Positions 53,823-63,089 are shown, numbered from the stretch's first letter. The stretch is DNA of 64,000 nucleotides from Streptomyces sp. NBC_00376 (GCF_036077095.1 NZ_CP107960.1:1984001-2048000); one strand, 5' to 3'. Numbers and translations: made by a program. The notes: generated by a model not told the origin, from the sequence alone.

Positions 53823-56746
53823 CCGGGGGTGCCTCCCGTTCCGGGTGCCGGTCGCGGTGGTGCGGCGGCGGTGGCCTCGGCCGCCTGCTCGGCCGCCGCG
53901 CGCTCGATCTGGCGGTCGATCTTGGCGCCGAGGGCGCGCACGATGTCCAGCACCACGCCCAGGACGAGCAGATAGACCCCGAAGTCGAAGAGGATGGGCG
54001 TGCCGATGTGGTACTCGCCGATCAGCGGCAGCCGGCCGTGGTGGGTCCAGGCGTGCAGGACCGTTCCGTCGGCGAGGCCGAGCAGGGCGACGCCGGTGGA
54101 GAGGAACAGTCCGAGGCCGGTGAAGAGTCCGGGCTGGAGCGGGGCGGCCTCGGCCAGTTCGAACCGGCCGCCCGCCAGGTAACGGGTGATCAGGGCGAGT
54201 CCGGCGACGAGCCCGGCGACGAAGCCTCCGCCCGGCATGTTCTCGGCGCAGAACAGCAGGTACAGCGAGAGCACCAGGACCGGGTGGAACAGCAGCCGGG
54301 CCACGACCTCGAAGACGACGGAGCGGTGCTCGGGCGCAAGCGTCGAGCCGGCCGCGAGCCAGCCGCGCTCCGGTGCCCCTTCGTCGCCGTGCGGAAGGCC
54401 CGTCATCCCGTTTGCCGTCAATGACCAGGCGGTACGTCCCCGTACCTCGTCGCGCGGTGACGACTCCTCGGTCCGGCGGTGCAGGTAGATCAGGCTCGTG
54501 ACGCCGACCGCCGCCGCCGCGAGCACCGCCGACTCCCCCATCGTGTCCCAGGACCGCAGGTCGACGAGGATGGTGGCCACGACGTCCTTGAGCCCGTGGT
54601 GGGAGACCTCCTCGACCATGGCCGCGCCCGCCGAATCGGCCTTGCGGGCGGCCGCCGCCACCCACACCACCACTCCGAGCGTCGCCGCCGCGGCCAGCGC
54701 CACCGGGATGCGCACCGCGCGCCGCCAGGTGCTGACCGGCTCCTGGAAGTGCACCGGCATCCGCCGCAGCACCAGCACGAACACGATCATCGACACGGTC
54801 TCGACGCAGAACTGGGTGAGCGCCAGGTCCGGGCCGCCCTGGACGACGAAGAGGAGCGCCGCGCCGTATCCGGTGAGCCCGGCCAGGACCACGGCCTTCA
54901 TCCGGCGGCGGACGGTGAGGCACAGGAGTGCGGCCGCGCAGGTCAGTACGGCGACGGCGCCCTGGAGGGGGAGGTCCCAGATCCTCGGGGCGGCGGCCGT
55001 GTGCCAGGGCCGGTCCATGACGAGGACGGTGAGCTGGCCTGCCAGCATCACGAGCAGGGTGGTGGCGAGGTAGCCGGAGAGCGAGCCTCGCTGGACGAAG
55101 CCGGTGAGCTGGAGGGAGAGCCGTTCCAGGCCGAGCAGCAGGTGCCCGAAGACGCTGTCGGCGGATCTCCAGGCGATCCGCCGGGAGAGCCAGGTCACTC
55201 CGGCGCGTCCGAGGAAGAGCAGCACACCGCCCGTGGCGGCGACGGCCGAGAGGAGCAGAGCGGTCCCGAAGCCGTGCCACAGCGCGAGGTGGTACGGATG
55301 CGCGGACGGCTCGAAGGCGTCCGCGTACGCGCTGAACAGCCGGTCCATCCAGCCGACGCCCGGCCCCAGCACCAGCCCGCACAGCGCGAGCAGGGCGGGC
55401 GGCGCGAGGAACGCCCACCCGACCCGGTGCACCGGGGTGTCCTCGGCCCCAGGCTTGCGGCAGAAGGCGCCCCAGACGAACCGCAGGGTGTACGCGACGG
55501 TCAGCGCCGAGCCGGCGACCGTGACGCCCAGCGCCCAGCGGTCGGCGGTCGATCCCTCCAGCAGCGCCTCGAAGGCCGCCTCCTTGGCGGCGAAGCCGAG
55601 CAGCGGGGGCAGGGCCGCCATGGACGCGGCGGCGAGGACCGCGACCGAGCAGACGTGCGGCAGCGCCCGGCCGACGCCGGAGAGCCTGCGCAGATCACGG
55701 GTGCCCGCGGCGTGGTCGACGATGCCGGTGACGAGGAACAGCGGGGCCTTGAACAGTGCGTGGGCCAGGATCATGACGGCGGCGGCCAGCGCGGTGTCCC
55801 GGTTGCCGGCTCCGGCGAGCAGGGTGAGGAAGCCGAGCTGGCTGACGGTGCCGTAGGCGAGGACGAGTTTGAGGTCGTTCAGGCGCAGCGCCCGCCAGCC
55901 GCCGAGCAGCATGGTCGCGGCGCCGAGGACGATCACGACGGGCCGCCAGACGGGCACGTCCGCGAAGCCGGGCGCGAGCCGCGCGACGAGGTAGACCCCG
56001 GCCTTCACCATCGCGGCGGCGTGCAGATAGGCGCTGACGGGGGTGGGCGCGGCCATGGCGTTGGGCAGCCAGAGGCTGAACGGCCAGATCGCCGACTTCG
56101 ACAGGGCCCCGCACAGGATCAGCACCACCGCGACGGAGACCGCGAGGGTGGCCCGGGGCGGGTCGGCGAGGATGGCGGAGATGCGGTACGTGCCCGCCGA
56201 CTGACCGAGGATCAGGAAGCCGACGAACATCGCGAGACCGCCGAGGGTGGTCACGGTGAGCGCCTGGAGCGCGGAGCGGCGGCTGTGCTTCTGCTCGCTG
56301 TCATATCCGATCAGCAGGAAGGAGAAGACCGTGGTCAGCTCCCAGAACACATAGAGCGAGATCAGGTCGTCGGCGAGGACGAGGGCGAGCATGGCGCCCG
56401 CGAACGCCAGGAGATTCCCGGCGAATCCGGCCAGTTGCGGGGTTTCGTCGGTGAAGTACGAGGCGCAGTAGAGCAGGACGAGTGTGCCGATCCCGGCCGC
56501 GAGCAGCACCATCAGTTCGGCGAGCGCGTCGAACCGCAGCGCGACGGTGACGTCGTACGCGGGCATCCACCGCCACGACCAGGTGACCGCGGAGCCGGAC
56601 GCCGCGGTGTTCCACTGCGTGGCCGCCCACACGGTGGCGGCGGCCGGTGGCAGTGCGAGGACGGCGAAGGCGCGTCTGCCCAGCCTCCGCACCAGCGGGC
56701 GCGCGAAGGCGGCCAGGACGAAGTGGCAGACGATGAGCGCGGTCAT
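53819..56746 (-). CDS. mnhA: Fused Mrp-type Na+/H+ antiporter subunits A and B
   Basis: 975 residues from ATG 56746. The N-terminal ~600 residues are the NuoL-like antiporter core (YVFWELTTVFSFLLIGYDSE; PNAMAAPTPVSAYLHAAAMVKAGVYL; ILAHALFKAPLFLVTGIVDH). The MrpA C-terminal region (VVQGGPDLALTQFCVETVSM) follows. The last ~150 residues are an MrpB-like domain (LYLLFCAENMPGGGFVAGLVAGLALI; LFDFGVYLLVLGVVLDIVRALG). There is no separate mnhB gene, so the fusion replaces it. The first gene of a six-gene operon with 4-nt overlaps throughout. Confidence 0.93.
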   Translation of the reverse strand: MTALIVCHFVLAAFARPLVRRLGRRAFAVLALPPAAATVWAATQWNTAASGSAVTWSWRWMPAYDVTVALRFDALAELMVLLAAGIGTLVLLYCASYFTDETPQLAGFAGNLLAFAGAMLALVLADDLISLYVFWELTTVFSFLLIGYDSEQKHSRRSALQALTVTTLGGLAMFVGFLILGQSAGTYRISAILADPPRATLAVSVAVVLILCGALSKSAIWPFSLWLPNAMAAPTPVSAYLHAAAMVKAGVYLVARLAPGFADVPVWRPVVIVLGAATMLLGGWRALRLNDLKLVLAYGTVSQLGFLTLLAGAGNRDTALAAAVMILAHALFKAPLFLVTGIVDHAAGTRDLRRLSGVGRALPHVCSVAVLAAASMAALPPLLGFAAKEAAFEALLEGSTADRWALGVTVAGSALTVAYTLRFVWGAFCRKPGAEDTPVHRVGWAFLAPPALLALCGLVLGPGVGWMDRLFSAYADAFEPSAHPYHLALWHGFGTALLLSAVAATGGVLLFLGRAGVTWLSRRIAWRSADSVFGHLLLGLERLSLQLTGFVQRGSLSGYLATTLLVMLAGQLTVLVMDRPWHTAAAPRIWDLPLQGAVAVLTCAAALLCLTVRRRMKAVVLAGLTGYGAALLFVVQGGPDLALTQFCVETVSMIVFVLVLRRMPVHFQEPVSTWRRAVRIPVALAAAATLGVVVWVAAAARKADSAGAAMVEEVSHHGLKDVVATILVDLRSWDTMGESAVLAAAAVGVTSLIYLHRRTEESSPRDEVRGRTAWSLTANGMTGLPHGDEGAPERGWLAAGSTLAPEHRSVVFEVVARLLFHPVLVLSLYLLFCAENMPGGGFVAGLVAGLALITRYLAGGRFELAEAAPLQPGLFTGLGLFLSTGVALLGLADGTVLHAWTHHGRLPLIGEYHIGTPILFDFGVYLLVLGVVLDIVRALGAKIDRQIERAAAEQAAEATAAAPPRPAPGTGGTPG

Positions 56747-56798
56747 ACGGCCCCGGGGGGCGTTCCGCGCCCTGCGCGTACGGGCGTCCCGGGTTCGG

Positions 56799-56827
56799 GT
56801 GATACGTAACGGGCGAACAGCACTCAA
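56799..56827 (-). promoter_or_regulatory. Candidate promoter of the mnh operon
   Basis: TTGAGT (56827-56822), a 17-nt spacer and TATCAC (56804-56799) on the minus strand, 53 nt before the mnhA ATG. The mnhA start itself has only a weak Shine-Dalgarno-like GGGG. Confidence 0.45.
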
Positions 56828-56892
56828 TACAGATATATCGCCGACCGTTCCTCACCCGTACGGCGCGCCGCGCCCCCCGCCGCGCGGTGGGT

Positions 56893-57324
56893 TCACCCGT
56901 GCTCGCCGCAGACCCCGCTGTGGTCGCAGTAAGGCCGGTTCGCGGTGCGTCCGCAGCCGCAGAGCATCACCCGGGTCTCCTGTCGCGGCCCCTCGGGGGT
57001 GGCCACTTCGAGGTCCCCGCGCAGGTGGAGGACGCCGTCGGAGTGGAGCGAGACATGGGTCGGCACCTCGGGCTCCTCGTCGGGGGCGCCGTCGGTGCGG
57101 TGGTACTGCAGGGCACCGCTGGGGCAGCGGTGGATGACGTCGGCGATGTCGTCGGCAGGGGCGCCGTCGGGCCGGATCCACGGCTTGCGGCCCGTGTCGA
57201 AGACAGACGGCAGGCCGCGTACGCATTCGGCGGCGTGCAGACAACGGTGCACGTCGTACTCGACGGTGATGCCTTCACCGTCGTACGACCTGGCCGCGGG
57301 GCGCAGGGGCTGTTCGGTGGCCAC
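56893..57324 (-). CDS. Ferredoxin-like (Fer4_19) plus CDGSH-like iron-sulfur protein
   Basis: 143 residues from GTG 57324 (AGGAAGG upstream). The N-terminal part fits the divergent 4Fe-4S mono-cluster domain (EYDVHRCLHAAECVRGLPSVFD; VIHRCPSGALQYH). The C-terminal part fits the CDGSH zinc-finger-like domain (MLCGCGRTANRPYC), but the signature CDGSH itself reads CDHSG, so the histidine ligand is shifted by two positions. It probably carries one cubane and possibly one 2Fe-2S cluster for electron transfer. It is divergent from the conservon. Confidence 0.82.
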   Translation of the reverse strand: MATEQPLRPAARSYDGEGITVEYDVHRCLHAAECVRGLPSVFDTGRKPWIRPDGAPADDIADVIHRCPSGALQYHRTDGAPDEEPEVPTHVSLHSDGVLHLRGDLEVATPEGPRQETRVMLCGCGRTANRPYCDHSGVCGEHG

Positions 57325-57571
57325 CGGTGACCTTCCTGGGTCGGTTCTGACTCCGCAGGAACGGTTCAAGCGTCCCCCCTGACCTCCCGGCCCGCTACTC
57401 GGAAGGGGACGGACCCGGCACTTCCGCAGCATGATGGCGAAGCTGTGTGTGATCGGTGATGCCCGTGTGAGCCCGCCTTCTTTTCGTTTTTTCACTGTGC
57501 CTAATATCTATGTGTCGAAGTTCTCAACGGATTTGACCAGTCCTGAGGCTGGCATCATCAAGGAGCACGCC

Positions 57572-60409
57572 CTGCGCACGCGCGCCTCACGGCGGACCGC
57601 ACCGACCACCATGTCGCTGCGGACAGCCCTGCTCGTCCTGGCCATCGTTCCCGGCGTCGCACTGGCCGCTCTCTGGGCCGTCACCAGTGGTCAGACCCTG
57701 CTGGACTTCCAACGCCAGGCCGCACAGGGGCAGTTGGCACAGAAGGCCGGCCAGCCGTCCAACATCGTGTACTACAACCTGCAGGCGGAGCGCCGGCTCA
57801 GCGCCGAGGCGCTCGCCCGGCACGAGGGCGCCACCGACGAACTCCAGCGGCAGCGCAAGCTGACCGACGACGCCGTCAAGAGCTTCCAGACGCTCTCCGA
57901 CGTGGCCACCGACGACGCACCCGCCGAGGTCCGTGACGCGGTCGGCAAGGCCCGGGAGGCCATCAACCAGCTCCCGGCCCAGCGCGCCCTCGTCGACGAC
58001 GGCGGCAGCGACCAGCAGAAGGCCGTGTACGGCTACTACACGGATCTGATCGCGGTCGACCTCCAGCTCTTCGCGGCGCTCAGCCACGTCGACAACGGCC
58101 GGATCACCACGCTCTCCCAGCCGCTGGTCGACCTGTTCTGGACCAAGGAGATGATCTCCCGCTCGGACGCCCTGCTGGCGCGCGGCTGGTCCAAGGGGAA
58201 GCTGAGCACCGAGGACCTCAAGCTGGTCCGGGAGGCCGTCTCCGGCCAGGAACTCCAGTACTCCACCAAGGTCGTTCCCCAACTGCCCCCGGACGAGAAG
58301 GCCATGTGGGAGGAGATCACCCGCAGCTCGGCCTGGAAGACCAAGACGCGGGTGGAGAACGACGTACTGCGCCCGGCCGATGCCGACGCGAAGGGCTTCG
58401 TCACCCTCGACGCCCAGGAGAAGACCTGGCGCGGGGCGATGGACGAACTCACCCCGCAGATCGAGAAGCTCCTTGAGCACCGCACCGCCAGTGTGGTCGA
58501 GGAGGGCAAGGGCAGCGTCATGTCGCTGCTGTTCAAGATGGTGCTGACCACGGTCGTCGGCCTGCTGGCCGTGATCGCGGTCATCTGGACCACCTGGCGC
58601 CTCACCCGCAACCTCCGCCGCCGGATCGGCAGCCTCCAGGAGCGGGCCGAGGAGCTGGAGAAGGCCCTGCCGGACGTCGTCGAGCGGCTCGCCCAGGGCG
58701 AGCGGATCGATGTCGAGGCCGAGGCGCGGGCCATCGAGCCCGACGGCAAGGACAGCCGCAGCGACGAGCTGACCCAGCTCGGCGACGCGCTCAACCTGGC
58801 GCGCACCAGTGCGCTGGCCGCGGCCGTCAAACAGGCCGACCAGCACCGCGGCTTCGAGCGGCTGCTCCAGCGCATCGCCCGCCGCACCCAGCAGTTGATC
58901 GGCCAGCAGCTGAAGAAGCTGGACGAACTGGAGCGCAGGCACGAGGACCCCGAGGTGCTCGACGGCCTCTTCGACCTGGACCACCTCACCGCCCGACTGC
59001 GGCGGTACGAGGAGAACCTGGTGATCCTCGCGGGCGGTTCCCCGCACCGGCGCTGGCGCAAGCCGGTTCCGCTGCTGGACGTGATGCGTTCCGCCCAGGG
59101 CGAGGTGCAGGACTACCGGCGCGTGGTGCTTGACCTCGACGGCAGCCCCTGGCTGTCGGAGCGGGCCGTCGGCCCGGTCTCCCATGTGCTCGCCGAGCTC
59201 ATCGAGAACGCGCTCAGCTTCTCCCGGCCGCCGAGCCCGGTCGAGGTCAGGGCCGCCAAGGTGAGCCGCGGACTGGCCATCGAGGTCGAGGACCGCGGAC
59301 TGGGGATGGAGGAGGACCAGCTGGCCGCGGCCAACGAACTGATGGTCCGGCCGCCCCGGATGGACGTGCTCGCCCACTCCGACGACATCCGTCTCGGCCT
59401 GTACGTGATCGCGCGGCTCGCGGACCAGCACGGCCTGCGGGTGGAGTTCCGCTCCTCCGCGTACGGCGGTACCCGCGTGGTCCTGCTCGTCCCCGACGAG
59501 CTGACCGTCCCCGAACCGCGTACCGGCCCGGTCGGCGTGCCGGCCCCGGCTGCCGCCGCCCCGGCTCCTTCCGCCCCTTCGGCCGACGGCGCGCTGCCCA
59601 CCCGCGTACAGGGCCAGGCGCTCGCCGGAGTCACCGCGCTGCACACGTCGGGCGCCCCGTACGCCACCACCGAGCAGCCGTACCCGGCCGCCGAACAGCC
59701 CTACCCGGCCCCGGAACCGGAGCCGTACCGGCCGGAGCAGGAACAGGAGCAGGAGCAGCCGTACGTGCCGCCGTACGCTCCGCCGGCGGCGCCGTACGCC
59801 GCTCAGGAGAGCCCGTACGGCCAGGCGGAACAGCCGTACATGACGGCCGCCGGACAGTATCCCGTGGACCAGCCGCCGTACCCGGCGCCCGAGGGCCGGT
59901 ACCCCGGTGACCAGGAGCCGTTCGCGACTCCGCAGCAGCCGTATCCGGCTCCGTACGCCTCCGCCCCCGGGACGGACCGCGCGACGCCCCTCCCGATTCC
60001 CGCGCCCCGGCTGTCCGACCCGGAAAGCGTCCCGCCCGCCCGGCTGCCGGTGTCGGAGCCCGACCACCCGGCCCCGCCGGACGTGGCGGCCATCCACGCC
60101 CGGGACGCGGGGCACGGGTCCGACCGGCCCGACCTTCCCGCGCCCGGTGCGGAGCCCCCGTTGCCGCGCCGGATACGGCAGGCCAGCCTGGCCGACGAGC
60201 TGCGGCTCGACCCGGCGGCCTCCCGGCCCGGCGCACCGCAGCCGCCGGACCGGCCCGAGAACCCGCAGCCGCGACCGGCGCCACGCCGGGCCGGAGCCGC
60301 GATCGGGGCGTTCCAGCGCCGGTCCCGTGCCGCCCGCGCGACCGACGAGGCACCGAAGCAGCCTGCACCGCCAGCGACCCCGCTCCCCACGAGAGAAGAA
60401 CGGCCATGA
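57572..60409 (+). CDS. cvnA: Conservon sensor-like ATPase (nitrate/nitrite-sensing-type domain, HATPase)
   Basis: About 945 residues if started at CTG 57572, which has AAGGAG 6 nt upstream; ATG 57611 is the next possibility, and ATG 57431 lies in the A/T-rich promoter region. A signal-like first span (TALLVLAIVPGVALAALWAV) is followed by an extracellular helical NIT-type domain, a second span near residue 335 (MVLTTVVGLLAVIAVIWTTW), a HAMP-like and coiled-coil region, and a histidine-kinase-type ATPase (ELIENALSFSRPP; EVEDRGLGM; YGGTRVVLLVP). No phosphoacceptor H-box is obvious. The last ~300 residues are Pro/Tyr-rich and disordered. CvnA nucleates a membrane G-protein-like complex with CvnB-D. 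Confidence 0.85.
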   Translation: MRTRASRRTAPTTMSLRTALLVLAIVPGVALAALWAVTSGQTLLDFQRQAAQGQLAQKAGQPSNIVYYNLQAERRLSAEALARHEGATDELQRQRKLTDDAVKSFQTLSDVATDDAPAEVRDAVGKAREAINQLPAQRALVDDGGSDQQKAVYGYYTDLIAVDLQLFAALSHVDNGRITTLSQPLVDLFWTKEMISRSDALLARGWSKGKLSTEDLKLVREAVSGQELQYSTKVVPQLPPDEKAMWEEITRSSAWKTKTRVENDVLRPADADAKGFVTLDAQEKTWRGAMDELTPQIEKLLEHRTASVVEEGKGSVMSLLFKMVLTTVVGLLAVIAVIWTTWRLTRNLRRRIGSLQERAEELEKALPDVVERLAQGERIDVEAEARAIEPDGKDSRSDELTQLGDALNLARTSALAAAVKQADQHRGFERLLQRIARRTQQLIGQQLKKLDELERRHEDPEVLDGLFDLDHLTARLRRYEENLVILAGGSPHRRWRKPVPLLDVMRSAQGEVQDYRRVVLDLDGSPWLSERAVGPVSHVLAELIENALSFSRPPSPVEVRAAKVSRGLAIEVEDRGLGMEEDQLAAANELMVRPPRMDVLAHSDDIRLGLYVIARLADQHGLRVEFRSSAYGGTRVVLLVPDELTVPEPRTGPVGVPAPAAAAPAPSAPSADGALPTRVQGQALAGVTALHTSGAPYATTEQPYPAAEQPYPAPEPEPYRPEQEQEQEQPYVPPYAPPAAPYAAQESPYGQAEQPYMTAAGQYPVDQPPYPAPEGRYPGDQEPFATPQQPYPAPYASAPGTDRATPLPIPAPRLSDPESVPPARLPVSEPDHPAPPDVAAIHARDAGHGSDRPDLPAPGAEPPLPRRIRQASLADELRLDPAASRPGAPQPPDRPENPQPRPAPRRAGAAIGAFQRRSRAARATDEAPKQPAPPATPLPTREERP

Positions 60410-60843
60410 CACGCACAACCGCCACCCACCAGGATCTCGACTGGCTGCTCGACGGCCTGGTGGACTCGGTGGCCGAGACCCAGAACGCCGTCCTGCTGTC
60501 CGACGACGGGCTCGTGGTGAGCCACTCGCGCACCATCGACCGCGCCGACGCCGAGCGGCTGGCCGCCATCTGCACCGGCCAGCAGAGCCTGGCCCGCGGC
60601 GTCGGCCAGCTCTTCAACGGCGGCGGCGTGCACCAGGTCATCGTCGAGCTGAACGACCTCTGGCTCTTCATCATCGCGGCCGCCCAGGGCACCCACCTCG
60701 CCGTGATCGCCTCCCAGGAGGTGGACGCCGAGATCATGTCGCTCGCCATGCACAACCTCGTGCAGCAGGTCGGCCAGAAGCTCACCACGCCGGCCCGCGG
60801 CGGGTTCGACGCCTTCGGTACCGGGGACGGGCAGCGCGCGTGA
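60406..60843 (+). CDS. cvnB: Conservon roadblock/LC7 protein
   Basis: 145 residues of the roadblock/LC7 fold: LLDGLVDSVAETQNAVLLSDDGL, a central helix, and LWLFIIAAAQGTHLAVIASQEVD. Related MglB-like proteins act as GTPase-activating or scaffolding partners of small GTPases, so it should pair with CvnD. It overlaps cvnA by ATGA and cvnC by GTGA. Confidence 0.92.
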   Translation: MTRTTATHQDLDWLLDGLVDSVAETQNAVLLSDDGLVVSHSRTIDRADAERLAAICTGQQSLARGVGQLFNGGGVHQVIVELNDLWLFIIAAAQGTHLAVIASQEVDAEIMSLAMHNLVQQVGQKLTTPARGGFDAFGTGDGQRA

Positions 60844-61244
60844 CCCCGTACTGGGAGGACGAGGCCGAGGAGGACGGGGCGGGCACGATGGTGCGCCCGT
60901 ACACCATCACCCGGGGCCGGACCGCTCCCGAGCGGGACGACTTCAGCCTGATCACCGTGCTCACGACCGCGCAGGACCCCCGCGACGAGCACGGTGCGCC
61001 GGTGCGGCCCGGGAGGCTCCAGCCGGAACACCGGATGATCCTGGAGCGCTGCCGCCGCCCGGCCGCGGTCGCCGAAGTCGCCTCCGACCTCGGCCTCCCG
61101 GTGTCGGTGACCAAGATCCTGCTGGCCGACCTCGTCGCCCAGGGCCTGCTGCTCGCCCGCGCCCCGCTCTCGGTGGCGCGGGTGGCGGGCGGGCGCGACA
61201 TGGGGCTGCTGGCCGCCGTACGTGACGGACTCCGGAGACTCTGA
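60840..61244 (+). CDS. cvnC: Conservon DUF742 protein
   Basis: 134 residues from GTG 60840. DUF742 landmarks are MVRPYTITRGRT near residue 18 and a winged-helix-like C-terminus (CRRPAAVAEVASDLGLPVSV; LADLVAQGLLL). CvnC is a conserved middle component of conservons, perhaps linking the sensor to DNA or to the GTPase. It is 6 nt upstream of cvnD. Confidence 0.92.
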   Translation: MTPYWEDEAEEDGAGTMVRPYTITRGRTAPERDDFSLITVLTTAQDPRDEHGAPVRPGRLQPEHRMILERCRRPAAVAEVASDLGLPVSVTKILLADLVAQGLLLARAPLSVARVAGGRDMGLLAAVRDGLRRL

Positions 61245-61250
61245 ACCAAG

Positions 61251-61820
61251 ATGACAAGCAGTCAGGCGGCCCCCGCCGCCGTCAAGATACTTATCGCCGG
61301 AGGCTTCGGCGTCGGCAAGACCACCCTGGTGGGCGCGGTCAGCGAGGTCGCTCCGCTGCGCACCGAGGAGTACCTGACCAAGGCCAGCATCGGGGTCGAC
61401 GACCTGGCCGGTGTCGGCGAGAAGGACACCACCACCGTCGCACTGGACTTCGGCCGCATCACGGTCAGTCCCGAGCTGGTGGTCTACCTCTTCGGCACCC
61501 CCGGCCAGGAACGCTTCTGGTTCATGTGGAACGACCTGGTCAACGGGGCGCTCGGCGGCGTGGTGATCGCCGACACCCGCAGGCTGGAGACGAGCTTCGC
61601 CTCGATCGACTTCTACGAGAGCCGGGACATCCCGTTCGTGGTCGCGATCAACTGCTTCCACGGCCACAACACCCGTACCCCGGACGAGATCAGGGCCGCT
61701 CTCGACCTCGACCCGCACGTACCGCTGCTGATCGGCGACGTCCGCGAGCGCCCCTTCGGCCGGGACGTGCTGCTGGCCCTGGTGGACCACCTGATGAGCC
61801 TGCCCGTCACGGCCGGCTGA
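61251..61820 (+). CDS. cvnD: Conservon small GTPase
   Basis: 189 residues. The P-loop is GGFGVGKTTL near residue 15. The switch II-like motif is LFGTPGQERFWFMWNDLV (DTPGQE-type with Gly in place of Asp). The guanine-specificity NKxD is not obvious; VAINCFHGHNTRTPDEIR occupies its place, as is usual in this family. CvnD proteins bind and hydrolyse GTP and are controlled by CvnB. It acts at the membrane with CvnA. Confidence 0.92.
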   Translation: MTSSQAAPAAVKILIAGGFGVGKTTLVGAVSEVAPLRTEEYLTKASIGVDDLAGVGEKDTTTVALDFGRITVSPELVVYLFGTPGQERFWFMWNDLVNGALGGVVIADTRRLETSFASIDFYESRDIPFVVAINCFHGHNTRTPDEIRAALDLDPHVPLLIGDVRERPFGRDVLLALVDHLMSLPVTAG

Positions 61821-61872
61821 CCGTCCGCCCCCCGTAACTCCCCGCACCTTTCTCGCTCTGGAGACACCTGAG

Positions 61873-63006
61873 ATGGCAACACCCCTGCGCGTCCTGATCC
61901 ACGGCGGCGGCATCGGCGGGCTCACGCTCGCCACCGCACTGGCCCGGCGCGGTCACACCGTCGAGGTCGCCGAGCTCCGCGACGAGCTGGACGCGCTCGG
62001 CGTCGGCATCATCCAGCCGTCCAACGCCCTGCACGTCATGCGGGAGATCGGGGTCCTCGACGACTGCCTGGAGGCGGGCTTCGAGTGGGAGATCCTGACC
62101 ATCGCCGACCCGGCCGGCAACACGCTCGCCGAGATACCCCAGCCGCGGATGGGCGACGCCCCCTCCAACAACGGCATCCCGCGCCCCGCCCTGGCCCGCG
62201 TGCTGAACTCCGCCGCCGTCGCCGCAGGTGCGAAGATCCGCTTCGGGACCACCATCACCGAGCTGACCGACGACGGCTCCGGCGTGGACGTCACCCTGTC
62301 CGACGGCTCCTCGGGCCGCTGGGACCTGGTGGCCGGCTTCGACGGCATCGGCTCGCCGCTGCGCACCCGGCTCTACGGGGACCGCTACACCCCCGAGTAC
62401 ACCGGCTTCGCCAACTGGCGGGTGACGGTCCCCCGGCAGCCGCAGGTGCGGGGCGTGGTGATGGGCACCGCGGGCAAGGACGCCAAGGCGCTGCTCACCC
62501 CGATCACCGAGGAACTGATGTACCTGGGCGCGGTGTTCGCGGAGTCCGAGGACTTCCGGCCGGACCCGGAGCGGGCCCACGAGCAGCTCACGGAGCGGCT
62601 GACGATGTTCTCCGGACCGGTCGCCGAGGCGCTCGCCACCGTCACCGACCCGGCCTCGGTGGTGTACTCGCGGATCTCCCAGGTGACGGTCGAGGAGCCG
62701 TGGCACGTCGGCCGGGTCGTCCTGGCCGGTGACGCCGCGCACGCCTCCACCCCGCACATCGCCCAGGGCGCCGCGATGGCCGTGGAGGACGCGCTGGTGC
62801 TGGCCGAGTCGCTGGACGCCGAGTCCGGCGTGGCCGAGGCGCTCGAAGCGTGGGAGGCGCGCCGCCGCCCCCGGGCGATGTGGGTACAGGCCATGTCGCG
62901 TGCGGTGCTCAAGCAGGAGACGGGCAACGAGACGACGCCCGAGGAGGACGAGCTGCTGAAGGTCGGCATTCCGGGCGCCGCCCACGTGCTGGTGAAGCCG
63001 TACTGA
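61873..63006 (+). CDS. FAD-dependent monooxygenase
   Basis: 377 residues. The N-terminal dinucleotide fold is IHGGGIGGLTLATALARRGH, the second FAD motif is VAGFDGIGSPLRTRLYG (DG), and the third is LAGDAAHASTPHIAQGAAMAVEDALVL (GD). This is the aromatic hydroxylase-like group A flavoprotein pattern. It lies 52 nt after cvnD in the same direction. In other conservons this place is often taken by a cytochrome P450, so it may be the output enzyme of the conservon. The substrate is unknown. Confidence 0.9.
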   Translation: MATPLRVLIHGGGIGGLTLATALARRGHTVEVAELRDELDALGVGIIQPSNALHVMREIGVLDDCLEAGFEWEILTIADPAGNTLAEIPQPRMGDAPSNNGIPRPALARVLNSAAVAAGAKIRFGTTITELTDDGSGVDVTLSDGSSGRWDLVAGFDGIGSPLRTRLYGDRYTPEYTGFANWRVTVPRQPQVRGVVMGTAGKDAKALLTPITEELMYLGAVFAESEDFRPDPERAHEQLTERLTMFSGPVAEALATVTDPASVVYSRISQVTVEEPWHVGRVVLAGDAAHASTPHIAQGAAMAVEDALVLAESLDAESGVAEALEAWEARRRPRAMWVQAMSRAVLKQETGNETTPEEDELLKVGIPGAAHVLVKPY

Positions 63007-63057
63007 CGGCTCCCGGTCAGCGCTTGTCAGCGCTGATGGGCGCTGATGCGCCGATTG

Positions 63058-63089
63058 CCGTACGGGCCCGGTTCGCCGGGCCCGTACGG
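63058..63089. terminator. Perfect hairpin between monooxygenase and RidA-like genes
   Basis: CCGTACGGGCCCGG, a TTCG tetraloop and CCGGGCCCGTACGG form a perfect 14-bp stem in the convergent gap. The preceding 40 nt hold three short copies of (A/G)GCGCT. Confidence 0.85.

Noticed and set aside
54479..56809. 776-codon plus-strand frame opposite mnhA
   Set aside because: Glu/Gly/Arg-rich mirror of membrane-protein codons and no conserved motif.
59640..59970. CRISPR-like or minisatellite array in the cvnA tail region
   Set aside because: The repeats are irregular codons for Pro-Tyr-Gln-Glu units within an open frame, with no constant repeat/spacer structure.
57587..60418. 943-codon minus-strand frame opposite cvnA
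   Set aside because: Composition is that of an antisense shadow; cvnA has recognisable ATPase motifs.
63017..63052. Short AGCGCT repeats as a regulatory element
   Set aside because: Only three imperfect 6-mers next to a terminator in a convergent gap; most likely noise.
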